From the NCBI RefSeq assembly GCF_001548675.1, contig NZ_CP010834.1:2143501-2207500 (forward strand): a DNA stretch of 64,000 bases. The letters run 5' to 3'. Every line of letters starts with the position of its first letter. The stretch's first letter is position 1. Both the position numbers and the translations under genes were made by a program. Shown here in pieces: positions 16,381-23,976 of the stretch. The notes beneath the pieces were generated by a model that saw nothing but the letters and a program-made list of their open reading frames with translations, did not search any database and was not told where the DNA came from. This stretch comes from Methanobrevibacter sp. YE315. GTDB taxonomy: Archaea > Methanobacteriota > Methanobacteria > Methanobacteriales > Methanobacteriaceae.

Positions 16381-16920
16381 ATGGAGAGATACTGTAGAAA
16401 ATGCGGTGCCAAACTTAAAAATGAAGCTATATTCTGCCCAAATTGCGGTGAAAAAGCTGTTTATCCAGATGAAAGTTTTTTAAGCAAATATAAAATTCCA
16501 TTAATAATTGCTGCAGTAGCGGCAATTATCTTAATTTCATTTGTTGTCTTGACGCCTCAAACCCAAATTGTCAAAGTTGACGATGTCGAATTTGAAATTC
16601 CGGCCGATTATGTCAATGACCCCTCCAGAACTGAGGTCAGCTACGATGAAAATGTAAAATCAAGTGCAATGGGCTGGAGCAATAAGGACACATATATAGA
16701 AATTGGAGTCGCAAGAACCCCCGGTTCAGGTTTCAATAGCCAGGAAGCCGCAGCCAATGTGGGCGGATCACCAACCAAAATGCTTGGTTATTCAGGATAC
16801 TATCAAAAATACGATAATGAAAGTTATACCTTTGTATTTGGATTGAAAGACAAGGTGTGCATGGTTTACGTATCTGATTACGATGCATTTAAGGACATTA
16901 AAGTAATCAGTGAAGAGTAG
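16381..16920 (+). CDS. Zinc-ribbon membrane protein with extracytoplasmic domain
   Basis: A 179-aa protein in three parts: a zinc ribbon at residues 3-23 (CRKCG ... CPNCG), one transmembrane helix at about 40-58, and an outer domain of about 115 residues. The outer domain opens with VDDVEFEIPADY and closes with a hydrophobic strand region (FVFGLKDKVCMVYV). This opening resembles the small secreted protein at 29519-29974 (LDGIHFKIPEGY), so both likely share a lineage-specific domain. Function is unknown; a cytoplasmic zinc ribbon linked to an external sensor-like domain suggests signalling or assembly. It overlaps the convergent permease gene by 14 bases. Confidence 0.78.
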   Translation: MERYCRKCGAKLKNEAIFCPNCGEKAVYPDESFLSKYKIPLIIAAVAAIILISFVVLTPQTQIVKVDDVEFEIPADYVNDPSRTEVSYDENVKSSAMGWSNKDTYIEIGVARTPGSGFNSQEAAANVGGSPTKMLGYSGYYQKYDNESYTFVFGLKDKVCMVYVSDYDAFKDIKVISEE

Positions 16921-17929
16921 TTAAAATATAAACGCCACACAAAATAACCATCAGAATAACATTTAAAACAGTGAATACGCCCAAATATCTCATTTTAAAT
17001 TCATCATGCTCATGAACAAGAATCTTATAAGAAATAAGATTGGCCATTGATGCAATAAGAGTGCCCAAACCGCCAATGTTGATTCCGACAATAATGGCTT
17101 CATAATTGGTACTGAAACCACTGAGCAACATTGCAGCAGGAACATTGGAAATAAACTGAGATGCAACAATACCCCAAACAACCTCATTGCCGATTATCCA
17201 TTTCTCAAACAATGAAGTGAAAAATGGGATATTCTCAAGATTGCCAATCAGAATAAACAGGGCAATGAAAGTCAAAAGCAAATAGTAATCAACACCAATA
17301 AAGACCCTTTTAAAGAAATCTTTTTTATCAACCTGGATTTTACTCATTTTAGGTAAAGTTATTGGATCATTTTTAACAAAAAACAACATTGCTGTCAAAA
17401 ATATCAAGGATACAACGACATAAGGTAAAAGCAGCAGGAAAAATGACAAGAATGGTATTTTGGAAACAGTATACATGACAATATTGTGGGGAGCACCAAT
17501 AGGAAGCACCATGCAACCGACATTAGCCGCAATGGTCTGTAAAGACACTGTAAATATTATTAAATCAACTCGACCAACTTTATTCAAAGCCAATATTGCA
17601 AACGGTACAAAAATGATTAAAGAAACATCATTGGTGATGAATATTGAGCTAAAAAAGCAGATAGAAACCAATACCAAAACAAGCCCTCGAGCATCCCCTA
17701 TTTTAGTTAACAATTTCCTAACCAATATCTCAAAAACAGCTAAATTTTTAAGAACCTCTACAATAAGCATTATCACAAAAAGCAAGATGATTGTTTCCCA
17801 ATTAATATAATTGAAATAATCAATAGAGGGTTTTACAAAAAAACAAGAAATAATAGCTAATATTAATGATATGGAAAAGATTATTTCTTTTTTAAAAAAA
17901 TTAACTCCTTTATCTATTAATTTAGCCAT
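16907..17929 (-). CDS. SLC13/ArsB-NhaD-type anion permease
   Basis: A 340-aa polytopic membrane protein with about ten hydrophobic helices, related to the ion transporter superfamily that includes citrate/SLC13, ArsB and NhaD transporters. A repeated pattern of two half-domains is seen, each with a re-entrant-like segment containing Asn/Pro (FITNDVSLIIFVP and FISNVPAAMLLSG). The substrate (a dicarboxylate, anion or Na+/H+) cannot be decided. The ATG at 17929 starts MAKLIDKG; a TTG at 17947 would add six residues. No strong ribosome site is visible. It is monocistronic, with 38 bases to the stop of the TIGR04076 gene upstream. Confidence 0.8.
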   Translation of the reverse strand: MAKLIDKGVNFFKKEIIFSISLILAIISCFFVKPSIDYFNYINWETIILLFVIMLIVEVLKNLAVFEILVRKLLTKIGDARGLVLVLVSICFFSSIFITNDVSLIIFVPFAILALNKVGRVDLIIFTVSLQTIAANVGCMVLPIGAPHNIVMYTVSKIPFLSFFLLLLPYVVVSLIFLTAMLFFVKNDPITLPKMSKIQVDKKDFFKRVFIGVDYYLLLTFIALFILIGNLENIPFFTSLFEKWIIGNEVVWGIVASQFISNVPAAMLLSGFSTNYEAIIVGINIGGLGTLIASMANLISYKILVHEHDEFKMRYLGVFTVLNVILMVILCGVYILTTLH

Positions 17930-17985
17930 ACTATTTGTTTTAGTCAATGAATTATTAATAGATTTTCAAAGGTGGAAAAAAATAA

Positions 17986-18300
17986 TTAATCCGCATCATC
18001 ATCCAATGTTTCCAAAAGAAAACTTACAGGCCTAAAGCCATCATTGCATGATATCATTGCAGATTTTTTATTTTTCATCCATCCACCGTAGAAATCACTG
18101 GCCCCATTAGCTAAAGCCATTACAAAAGGTGAAAGACTTTCCCATGCACTATCACAAAAATTATCCGGTTTAACCCAACCATTAGCTACAAAAACATCAC
18201 CCACTTCAACATCACATTCATGCTCAAGGGGATTTTCATATTCTTCAATCAAATCATCATGTCTGACTTTTTTCATGACTGTAATTTTAACTTTTTTCAT
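17986..18300 (-). CDS. TIGR04076 family protein
   Basis: A 104-aa protein matching the TIGR04076 family of unknown function: N-terminal VKITVMKK, a central CDVEVGDVF-like segment, then DNFCDSAWESLSPFVMALANG. Family members are small soluble proteins with conserved cysteines (here in HECDVEV and DNFCDSAW) that may bind metal. The start ATG overlaps the stop of the SAP-domain gene by four bases, so the two are co-translated. Confidence 0.8.
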   Translation of the reverse strand: MKKVKITVMKKVRHDDLIEEYENPLEHECDVEVGDVFVANGWVKPDNFCDSAWESLSPFVMALANGASDFYGGWMKNKKSAMISCNDGFRPVSFLLETLDDDAD

Positions 18301-18854
18301 AATATCTCCAAATCACTTTTTTCATAACGGTTATGGCCTTTAAGACCCTTTTTATATTTCCAACACCTAATTGCATCATCTAATGACTTATCATCATTAT
18401 CTTCAAAGAAATCCCTGATATATTGGTTGTATTGGAACTGCTTGCCTATTTCAGTTTTTTCTTTTGAATTCTGGAGCTCCCGATATGCATCGATTGCATC
18501 CCTATAAGTTTTATCAGGATTTGACTTTAACCATTTTTGAAACTTAACTTTAAATTTGAAAGTGGAACCTATTTCCTTTTCAAAAAATTCTCTTTTGTCC
18601 TCGCTGCATCTGAAATTTTCACCCAATCTTGAATCCAAGGTAATTTCAGATGATGCTTCATTTGAAAATTGTTTAATGTTAGGTTCTGTTAACGCTTCAC
18701 CAGTGGATAGATAATGAATTATCCTATTTTCCAAGTCCTCTTTACTTCCACTGACCTTTAAACCTTCAGACCTGCAAAAATCCTTTAATTCATCTTTCAA
18801 GAAATAATACTGCTTAAAATCTTCCGCTTTTAAGTTTCGAGTTAATTGAACCAT
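18297..18854 (-). CDS. SAP domain and DUF6434 protein
   Basis: A 185-aa protein with a predicted N-terminal SAP-type helix-extended loop-helix (about residues 18-52; LKDFCRSEGLKVSGSKEDLENRI in outline), a fold that usually binds nucleic acid. A second region (about 70-130) resembles DUF6434 (LDSRLGENFRCSEDKREFF...), followed by a repeat-like C-terminal part with YRDAIDAYREL and LDDAIRCWKYKKGLKG. The two similar helical segments suggest an internal duplication. It is coupled to the TIGR04076 gene. Function unknown; DNA or RNA binding is inferred from SAP only. Confidence 0.75.
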   Translation of the reverse strand: MVQLTRNLKAEDFKQYYFLKDELKDFCRSEGLKVSGSKEDLENRIIHYLSTGEALTEPNIKQFSNEASSEITLDSRLGENFRCSEDKREFFEKEIGSTFKFKVKFQKWLKSNPDKTYRDAIDAYRELQNSKEKTEIGKQFQYNQYIRDFFEDNDDKSLDDAIRCWKYKKGLKGHNRYEKSDLEIL

Positions 18855-18886
18855 GAAAATCTTTAAAAATAAAAAAAAGTAGAGGA

Positions 18887-20077
18887 TTATCCTCTAGTTA
18901 CAATACTTATAATGTCACCATCTTTCAGCTCATAATCACTGGCTACGCGCATATGTGTCCTTGCATCAACAGCATGCATGAACTTATCACCGATATCAGT
19001 GTGGACAATATAAGCCAGTTCACGAGGGGTTGTGCCCCTTTTGACTAAAAATCCATCTGGCAACACATTACCCTTTTGGTCTGTGTATTTATGTTCATCC
19101 TGAACAGGATAAACAACAATCCTATCAAGTAAGTCAAAAATGCCATAATTTAAGGCATCTTGAACACCAGTACTTCCGTATTTGTCCAAAATATTGGTTT
19201 GGATGTATTCAAGTGCTTTTACCTGATTTGGATTTAATTCGTCTGCCTTCAATATTTCAAAGTGGTCTTCGCCTGAAACATATGAAATCAAACCGGCTTC
19301 CGCTGCTCTGACAAGGGCTATTTCAGATTCTGCTGAAGTTGGAATTACATTAGGATATTTTTCCTTAATTCTTTCAATGTTTGCAGCAGATGTCGGCAGG
19401 TCCGCCTTATTTGCAATAATCATCATCGGTTTGGCAATATGTAGGATATTTCTTGTTAATTCAATCAAATCTTCCTCTTCCCACTTGTTATAATCAGGTT
19501 CGATAGTTCTTTTAGCTTCAATAATGTCTTCAATAGCTATTCCGGTACCTGACAATTGATCAAACAATACTTTTGAAATGTCCAAATGTTCAGCGCCAAC
19601 CTTTCTTACAAGCCTTACCCAATTCTTAGATAATATTCCATACATCCACATTACAATTTCGTTTTCTAGAAATTCCAGATCCTCAAGCGGGTCATGGCTT
19701 CCGGGATCAACCGGGTTTCCTTCAAGGTCTGTTGAACCTGAAGCATCAATAACGTTTATAAATACTTTAGCTTGCATTAAATCATCTAAAAATTTGTTAC
19801 CCAATCCTTTTCCTTCATGCGCTCCAGGAACCAATCCTGCAACATCTATCAATTCAATTGGGAGCAATCTTTTCCCGTCAATGCATATTGAATTGTGAGG
19901 ATTACAAGTAACACCTAACTCTTTACATGGACAATCCTTAATTACATGAGCAACAGCCTTATTCGCATCAATAGTTGTAAATGGATAATTTGCCATTTCT
20001 ACAGTAGATGCTGTTGCTGAATTGAAAAAAGAGGATTTTCCTACATTTGGTTTTCCACAAACTGCAATTTGAAGCAT
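18887..20077 (-). CDS. YchF/OBG-family translation-associated GTPase (or ATPase)
   Basis: A 396-aa archaeal P-loop NTPase of the YchF/OBG family, thought to act at the ribosome. Visible are Walker [10 protein letters not shown] at the N-terminus, the switch region [31 protein letters not shown], and the base-recognition motif NKAD (ANKADLPTS). A NKxD motif implies guanine binding, unlike the ATP-preferring bacterial YchF. The C-terminal 80 residues are a TGS domain ([18 protein letters not shown]). ATG at 20077 has AAGTGAT four bases upstream; the GTG at 20086 lies inside that site and is rejected. Confidence 0.9.
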   Translation of the reverse strand: MLQIAVCGKPNVGKSSFFNSATASTVEMANYPFTTIDANKAVAHVIKDCPCKELGVTCNPHNSICIDGKRLLPIELIDVAGLVPGAHEGKGLGNKFLDDLMQAKVFINVIDASGSTDLEGNPVDPGSHDPLEDLEFLENEIVMWMYGILSKNWVRLVRKVGAEHLDISKVLFDQLSGTGIAIEDIIEAKRTIEPDYNKWEEEDLIELTRNILHIAKPMMIIANKADLPTSAANIERIKEKYPNVIPTSAESEIALVRAAEAGLISYVSGEDHFEILKADELNPNQVKALEYIQTNILDKYGSTGVQDALNYGIFDLLDRIVVYPVQDEHKYTDQKGNVLPDGFLVKRGTTPRELAYIVHTDIGDKFMHAVDARTHMRVASDYELKDGDIISIVTRG

Positions 20078-20156
20078 AATAATCACTTAATTTCTAATAA
20101 CATCTAAATCTTTGTTTTTAAAATTATAAATAGTTTCAGAAATCATAGTAATACTA

Positions 20157-21026
20157 ATGAAAGATGAAGATGTTGAACGACCCCAAGCCATGATAATTCG
20201 TCAAGGAATTCAAGATGCAATGACACATTCCCTTCCGGACAAGAAGTTTTCACCAGATGAAATTGATCTGGTAGAAGTGGATATCGGATTAAAAAACCTA
20301 GGATGGAATTTTAATAATTTCAGAATATTGAACTTGACAGATATCCATTTAGGCCAATGGATCAATCCCGAATATCTGGATGAACTTGTTGACTACGTGA
20401 ATACACTAAACATTGACCTAATCACATTAACTGGAGATTATTTCTCATATATCATTAAGGGTTACGAAAAGTCCCTGCAGAATTCCTTGAAAAAACTAAA
20501 AGCGAAATACGGTAAATTTGGAGTACTGGGAAATCATGACCATTGGATGGATGCCGATGAAATCAGGGAAATTTTCAAGAATTCCGATGTCGTTGATTTA
20601 AGCAATGATGTTTATACGCTTGAAAGAAATGGTGATTTTCTAAATATCTGTGGCGTTGACAGCTGCACTGTATGTGCCGACAATCTAGATAAGGTAATAG
20701 CCAAAATGCCTAAAAATGTGCCAAGCATCCTGCTTGTACACGAACCCGATTTTGCAAAAGAATCCTCACAAACCAACATGTTCGACCTTCAGATTTCAGG
20801 CCATTCACATGGTGGGCAGTTCATTATTCCAAAATTTGAAACAACACCACTTAGAGGCCCAAATTCAACAATGTATCCTGTCGGATTGTATAAAGTTGGA
20901 AACATGACTCAATACACAAGCAAAGGCCTTGGAACAAACTCTTTTAGAATAAGAATAAACTGCAAACCAGAAATAACAGTAATTACCTTAAAAACTAATA
21001 AACGACAAAAGATAAAGATAGAATGA
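20157..21026 (+). CDS. Metallophosphoesterase (calcineurin-like)
   Basis: A 289-aa phosphoesterase with the dinuclear metal motifs in order: DIHLG (about residue 62), GDYF (about 98), GNHDHW (about 124) and GHSHGGQ (about 220), resembling YkuE/LpxG-type enzymes. There is no signal peptide or membrane helix, so it is cytoplasmic or peripheral. The ATG has a TATA element about 30 bases upstream and no clear ribosome site, hence perhaps leaderless. The stop overlaps the next gene's ATG by four bases, so it is co-translated with the 707-aa membrane phosphodiesterase. Joint action on membrane phospholipid or lipid carriers is plausible but inferred. Confidence 0.88.
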   Translation: MKDEDVERPQAMIIRQGIQDAMTHSLPDKKFSPDEIDLVEVDIGLKNLGWNFNNFRILNLTDIHLGQWINPEYLDELVDYVNTLNIDLITLTGDYFSYIIKGYEKSLQNSLKKLKAKYGKFGVLGNHDHWMDADEIREIFKNSDVVDLSNDVYTLERNGDFLNICGVDSCTVCADNLDKVIAKMPKNVPSILLVHEPDFAKESSQTNMFDLQISGHSHGGQFIIPKFETTPLRGPNSTMYPVGLYKVGNMTQYTSKGLGTNSFRIRINCKPEITVITLKTNKRQKIKIE

Positions 21027-23146
21027 TAAAGAACAGATTAATTTCATCCTTAAAAACAATAATTACAGGCGCATTAATATTTCTTGCAAACGTAATTGCA
21101 ATCTATGCAGTAGATTTTATCAGCGAGGATTTCACAATAGGCCCATGGTACAATGCAATCATTATTGTAATTGCCTTTGCAATTGCAAGTGCATTATTAT
21201 GGCCAATTTTCAGAAGGTTTTTCATGAAGATTATCATATTTACCTTTGGGATTGCATCACTGTTTATAAATTCCATTATTTTTTATATAACCTCATTGTT
21301 TGTTCCTGGCGTTTATACTGGAATCTACGGAATGCTACAGGTTCCGATTGTAATTGCAATATCCACAACACTAGTTACAAACATTACAAACACAAGTTAC
21401 TATGACAGATACATGAAAACCATCCTTAATTATGCCCTTAAACAAAAAACACCATATAAAAAAAGGTATCCTGGATTGATTATGCTTGAAATAGACGGCC
21501 TATCAATAAATACCTTGAAGATGGCTATCGATAAGGGCGTGATGCCCAATATTAAAAGATGGTTAGATGAAAAAAGCCACACATTAAAGGGCTGGGAAAC
21601 AGATTTGTCTTCACAAACCGGTGCAAGCCAGGCAGGAATACTGCATGGAAACAACAAAAACATCATTGCATACAGATGGGTTGAAAAAGAAAACAACAAC
21701 AAGATTGTTGTTTCCGGAAAATTAAGCGACGCACCAGAACTCGAAGAAAAAATCAGCAACGGCGAAGGTTTGCTTGTAAACGGGATTAGTGTTGCAAACA
21801 TGTTTTCCGGAGACAGTAAAATCCCTACATTGACATCTTCCAAATTAAACGGATTATCCAACATCTACAATAAAACATTGAATGCCGTTTTTCTGGATTC
21901 CTATAACTTCCAAAGATTATTCATATTGTTTTTATGGGATATAATTCTTGAAATTTCATCACAAATAAAACATTATCTGAAAAACATACGCCCTCGTATG
22001 AGAAGAACAATCGTCTATGCTGCAGTTAGAGCTGGAGCTAATGTAGTTTTAAGGGAAGTTACAACTGATGTTTTAACAAGTGAAATACTCACCGGAGATA
22101 TTGATACCGCATATGCAACATTTATGGGATATGATGAGATAGCTCACCATTCAGGGGTTCGCGATGAAGACGTTTGGGGCACATTAAAAAGAATCGATTC
22201 ACAATTTTCAAAAATCAAATCAGCTATAGAAATGAGTGATAGGGATTATGAAATGGTAATCTTATCAGATCATGGCCAGTCAAATGGCGCAACATTCAAA
22301 CAGAGATACGGAATAACCTTGGGAGACTACGTTAGAAGATTGCTTCCTGAAGATTTGAAAATCTTTAAGACAAAATATAATATTGACCACTTCAGAGACG
22401 CAGTCATTCCTGAAAACAAGCAAATAAAAAGCATAAAAGAAAAAGTAGGAGATATTCGCGACGAATTGTTTGAAGATAATGAGCCATTACAGAACATTAA
22501 AGGAGGACTCGCAAAAAGGAAACCTAAACTAATATTTGAAAATGAACAATACTTGAACCTAAGAAAAAAATACACAAATAGTTTGGACTACATTGAAGGG
22601 TATGAAAGCACCGAACTAACTACAAAAAAGGCAGAAGATTCAGAATTAATAGTATTAGGTTCAGGGAATTTAGGTTTAATCTACTTAACACAATGGAAAC
22701 AGCGACTGAATTATGAAGAAATCGTTTTGCTATTTCCTGATTTGATTCCAGGACTTGTTAAGCATCCGGGAATCGGATTTATACTTGTTAATTCAATTTC
22801 CAATGGAGGAATGGTGATAGGTCAAGAAGGAATCTACTATTTGGATAACGATGAAGTTGTTGGTAAAAACCCTCTCGAAGGCTTTGGTGAAAATGCCGCC
22901 ATGCATTTAAAACGCGAAAATTCATTTGACAACATGCCTGACCTCCTTGTAAACAGTTTTTATGATGAAAAGCTTGATGAAGTTTGCGCATTTGAAGAGT
23001 TAATCGGCTCTCATGGAGGTCTTGGAGGAGACCAAACAAAACCGTTCATATTATATCCTTATGATTGGAAAGACCCTGGAGAGCTAATCGGAGCTTCCTC
23101 AATATATCACTTCCTGAAAAATGAAATCGAAGAATTAAAATCTTAA
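21023..23146 (+). CDS. Membrane protein: holin-like N-terminal domain fused to alkaline phosphatase-type phosphodiesterase
   Basis: A 707-aa fusion. The first 125 residues hold four membrane helices resembling the phage holin 4-type domain (GPWYNAIIIVIAFAIAS and similar). Residues about 150-700 form an alkaline phosphatase/nucleotide pyrophosphatase fold: LEIDGL (metal), a likely nucleophile Thr/Ser in SSQTGASQAG, FMGYDEIAHHSG and ILSDHGQSNG as metal ligands, and ELIGSHGGLGG near the end. Such enzymes hydrolyse phosphodiesters or lipid-linked phosphates at the membrane; the substrate is unknown. It is translationally coupled to the metallophosphoesterase gene upstream. The holin-like name does not imply phage origin. 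Confidence 0.85.
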   Translation: MIKNRLISSLKTIITGALIFLANVIAIYAVDFISEDFTIGPWYNAIIIVIAFAIASALLWPIFRRFFMKIIIFTFGIASLFINSIIFYITSLFVPGVYTGIYGMLQVPIVIAISTTLVTNITNTSYYDRYMKTILNYALKQKTPYKKRYPGLIMLEIDGLSINTLKMAIDKGVMPNIKRWLDEKSHTLKGWETDLSSQTGASQAGILHGNNKNIIAYRWVEKENNNKIVVSGKLSDAPELEEKISNGEGLLVNGISVANMFSGDSKIPTLTSSKLNGLSNIYNKTLNAVFLDSYNFQRLFILFLWDIILEISSQIKHYLKNIRPRMRRTIVYAAVRAGANVVLREVTTDVLTSEILTGDIDTAYATFMGYDEIAHHSGVRDEDVWGTLKRIDSQFSKIKSAIEMSDRDYEMVILSDHGQSNGATFKQRYGITLGDYVRRLLPEDLKIFKTKYNIDHFRDAVIPENKQIKSIKEKVGDIRDELFEDNEPLQNIKGGLAKRKPKLIFENEQYLNLRKKYTNSLDYIEGYESTELTTKKAEDSELIVLGSGNLGLIYLTQWKQRLNYEEIVLLFPDLIPGLVKHPGIGFILVNSISNGGMVIGQEGIYYLDNDEVVGKNPLEGFGENAAMHLKRENSFDNMPDLLVNSFYDEKLDEVCAFEELIGSHGGLGGDQTKPFILYPYDWKDPGELIGASSIYHFLKNEIEELKS

Positions 23147-23212
23147 TAATGAGTTAATACAAATTATTTAACAAGATATCTTAACCGTGAAAATATTTAA
23201 CTGATGATTGAA

Positions 23213-23851
23213 ATGACTGGTAAAATTTATATTATTGGAATCGGGCCTGGTGCAAGCGAATATTTGACTAAAAAAGCAATAGACACCGTGAAAACAAGCG
23301 ACTACACTGTTGGAAGCACTCGTGCAATCGAATTGTTTGATGATGTGCAAAACAAGATTGCGTTTAATGTAAAAGAACTGCTTGATAAACTTGAAGAAGG
23401 AGTCCAATTAGCTTGCGACGGCAATACAGTTTCAATATTGTCAACAGGAGATCCCGGTTTTTCTGGCGTTTTAAATACTGTTTTAAGAATTTCGGCTGAA
23501 AAGGATTTTCCAAAGGAAAATATTGAAGTAATCCCGGGAATCAGCTCCCTTCAGCTTGCAGCTGCAAAATGCCATATCCAATGGGACAATGCCAATGTGA
23601 TGACATTTCATGGAAGAGAAAATATAGAAGACATTTTACCTGTGATTAACAATGGAAAAACAACAATTGCACTTCCTTCAAGAAAAGTAAAGGATATGGC
23701 ACAATTTTTATTGGATAATGGTGTTGAAGCAGACAGGAAAGTTGTAGTCTGCGAAAGACTAAGTTATCCCGATGAAAGAATTGTTGAGTCCACCTTAAAA
23801 GAAATTGCTCAAAGTGAATTTACTTATATGTGCATTATGGTCATTTATTAG
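23213..23851 (+). CDS. cbiE: Cobalt-precorrin-7 (C5)-methyltransferase
   Basis: CbiE adds a methyl group from S-adenosylmethionine at C5 in anaerobic corrinoid synthesis, needed for cobamide in methyl-H4MPT:coenzyme M methyltransferase. The 212-aa protein begins with the methylase motif IYIIGIGPGA, has LSTGDPGFSG near residue 80, and the conserved VIPGISSLQLAAAK. It lacks the CbiT half found in CbiE-CbiT fusions. The ATG at 23213 has GATGAT four bases upstream; ATG at 23204 adds three residues. It stands alone between the phosphodiesterase and the adhesin-like gene. cobT is also in this window. Confidence 0.92.
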   Translation: MTGKIYIIGIGPGASEYLTKKAIDTVKTSDYTVGSTRAIELFDDVQNKIAFNVKELLDKLEEGVQLACDGNTVSILSTGDPGFSGVLNTVLRISAEKDFPKENIEVIPGISSLQLAAAKCHIQWDNANVMTFHGRENIEDILPVINNGKTTIALPSRKVKDMAQFLLDNGVEADRKVVVCERLSYPDERIVESTLKEIAQSEFTYMCIMVIY

Positions 23852-23976
23852 AACTATTTATGCTTAAAATTCATTTTAAATAACAATTACTATTTAATTT
23901 TTTTAATAAAGTTCTTATAGCTCATATATCATACTTTAATCGTTGATTTGTAAAAATTGACTTTAAGGTAGATACT

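Noticed and set aside
21023-21400. Prophage holin as a sign of an integrated virus
   Set aside because: The holin-like helices are the N-terminal part of a chromosomal phosphodiesterase fusion, and no phage structural, lysis or integrase genes are near.
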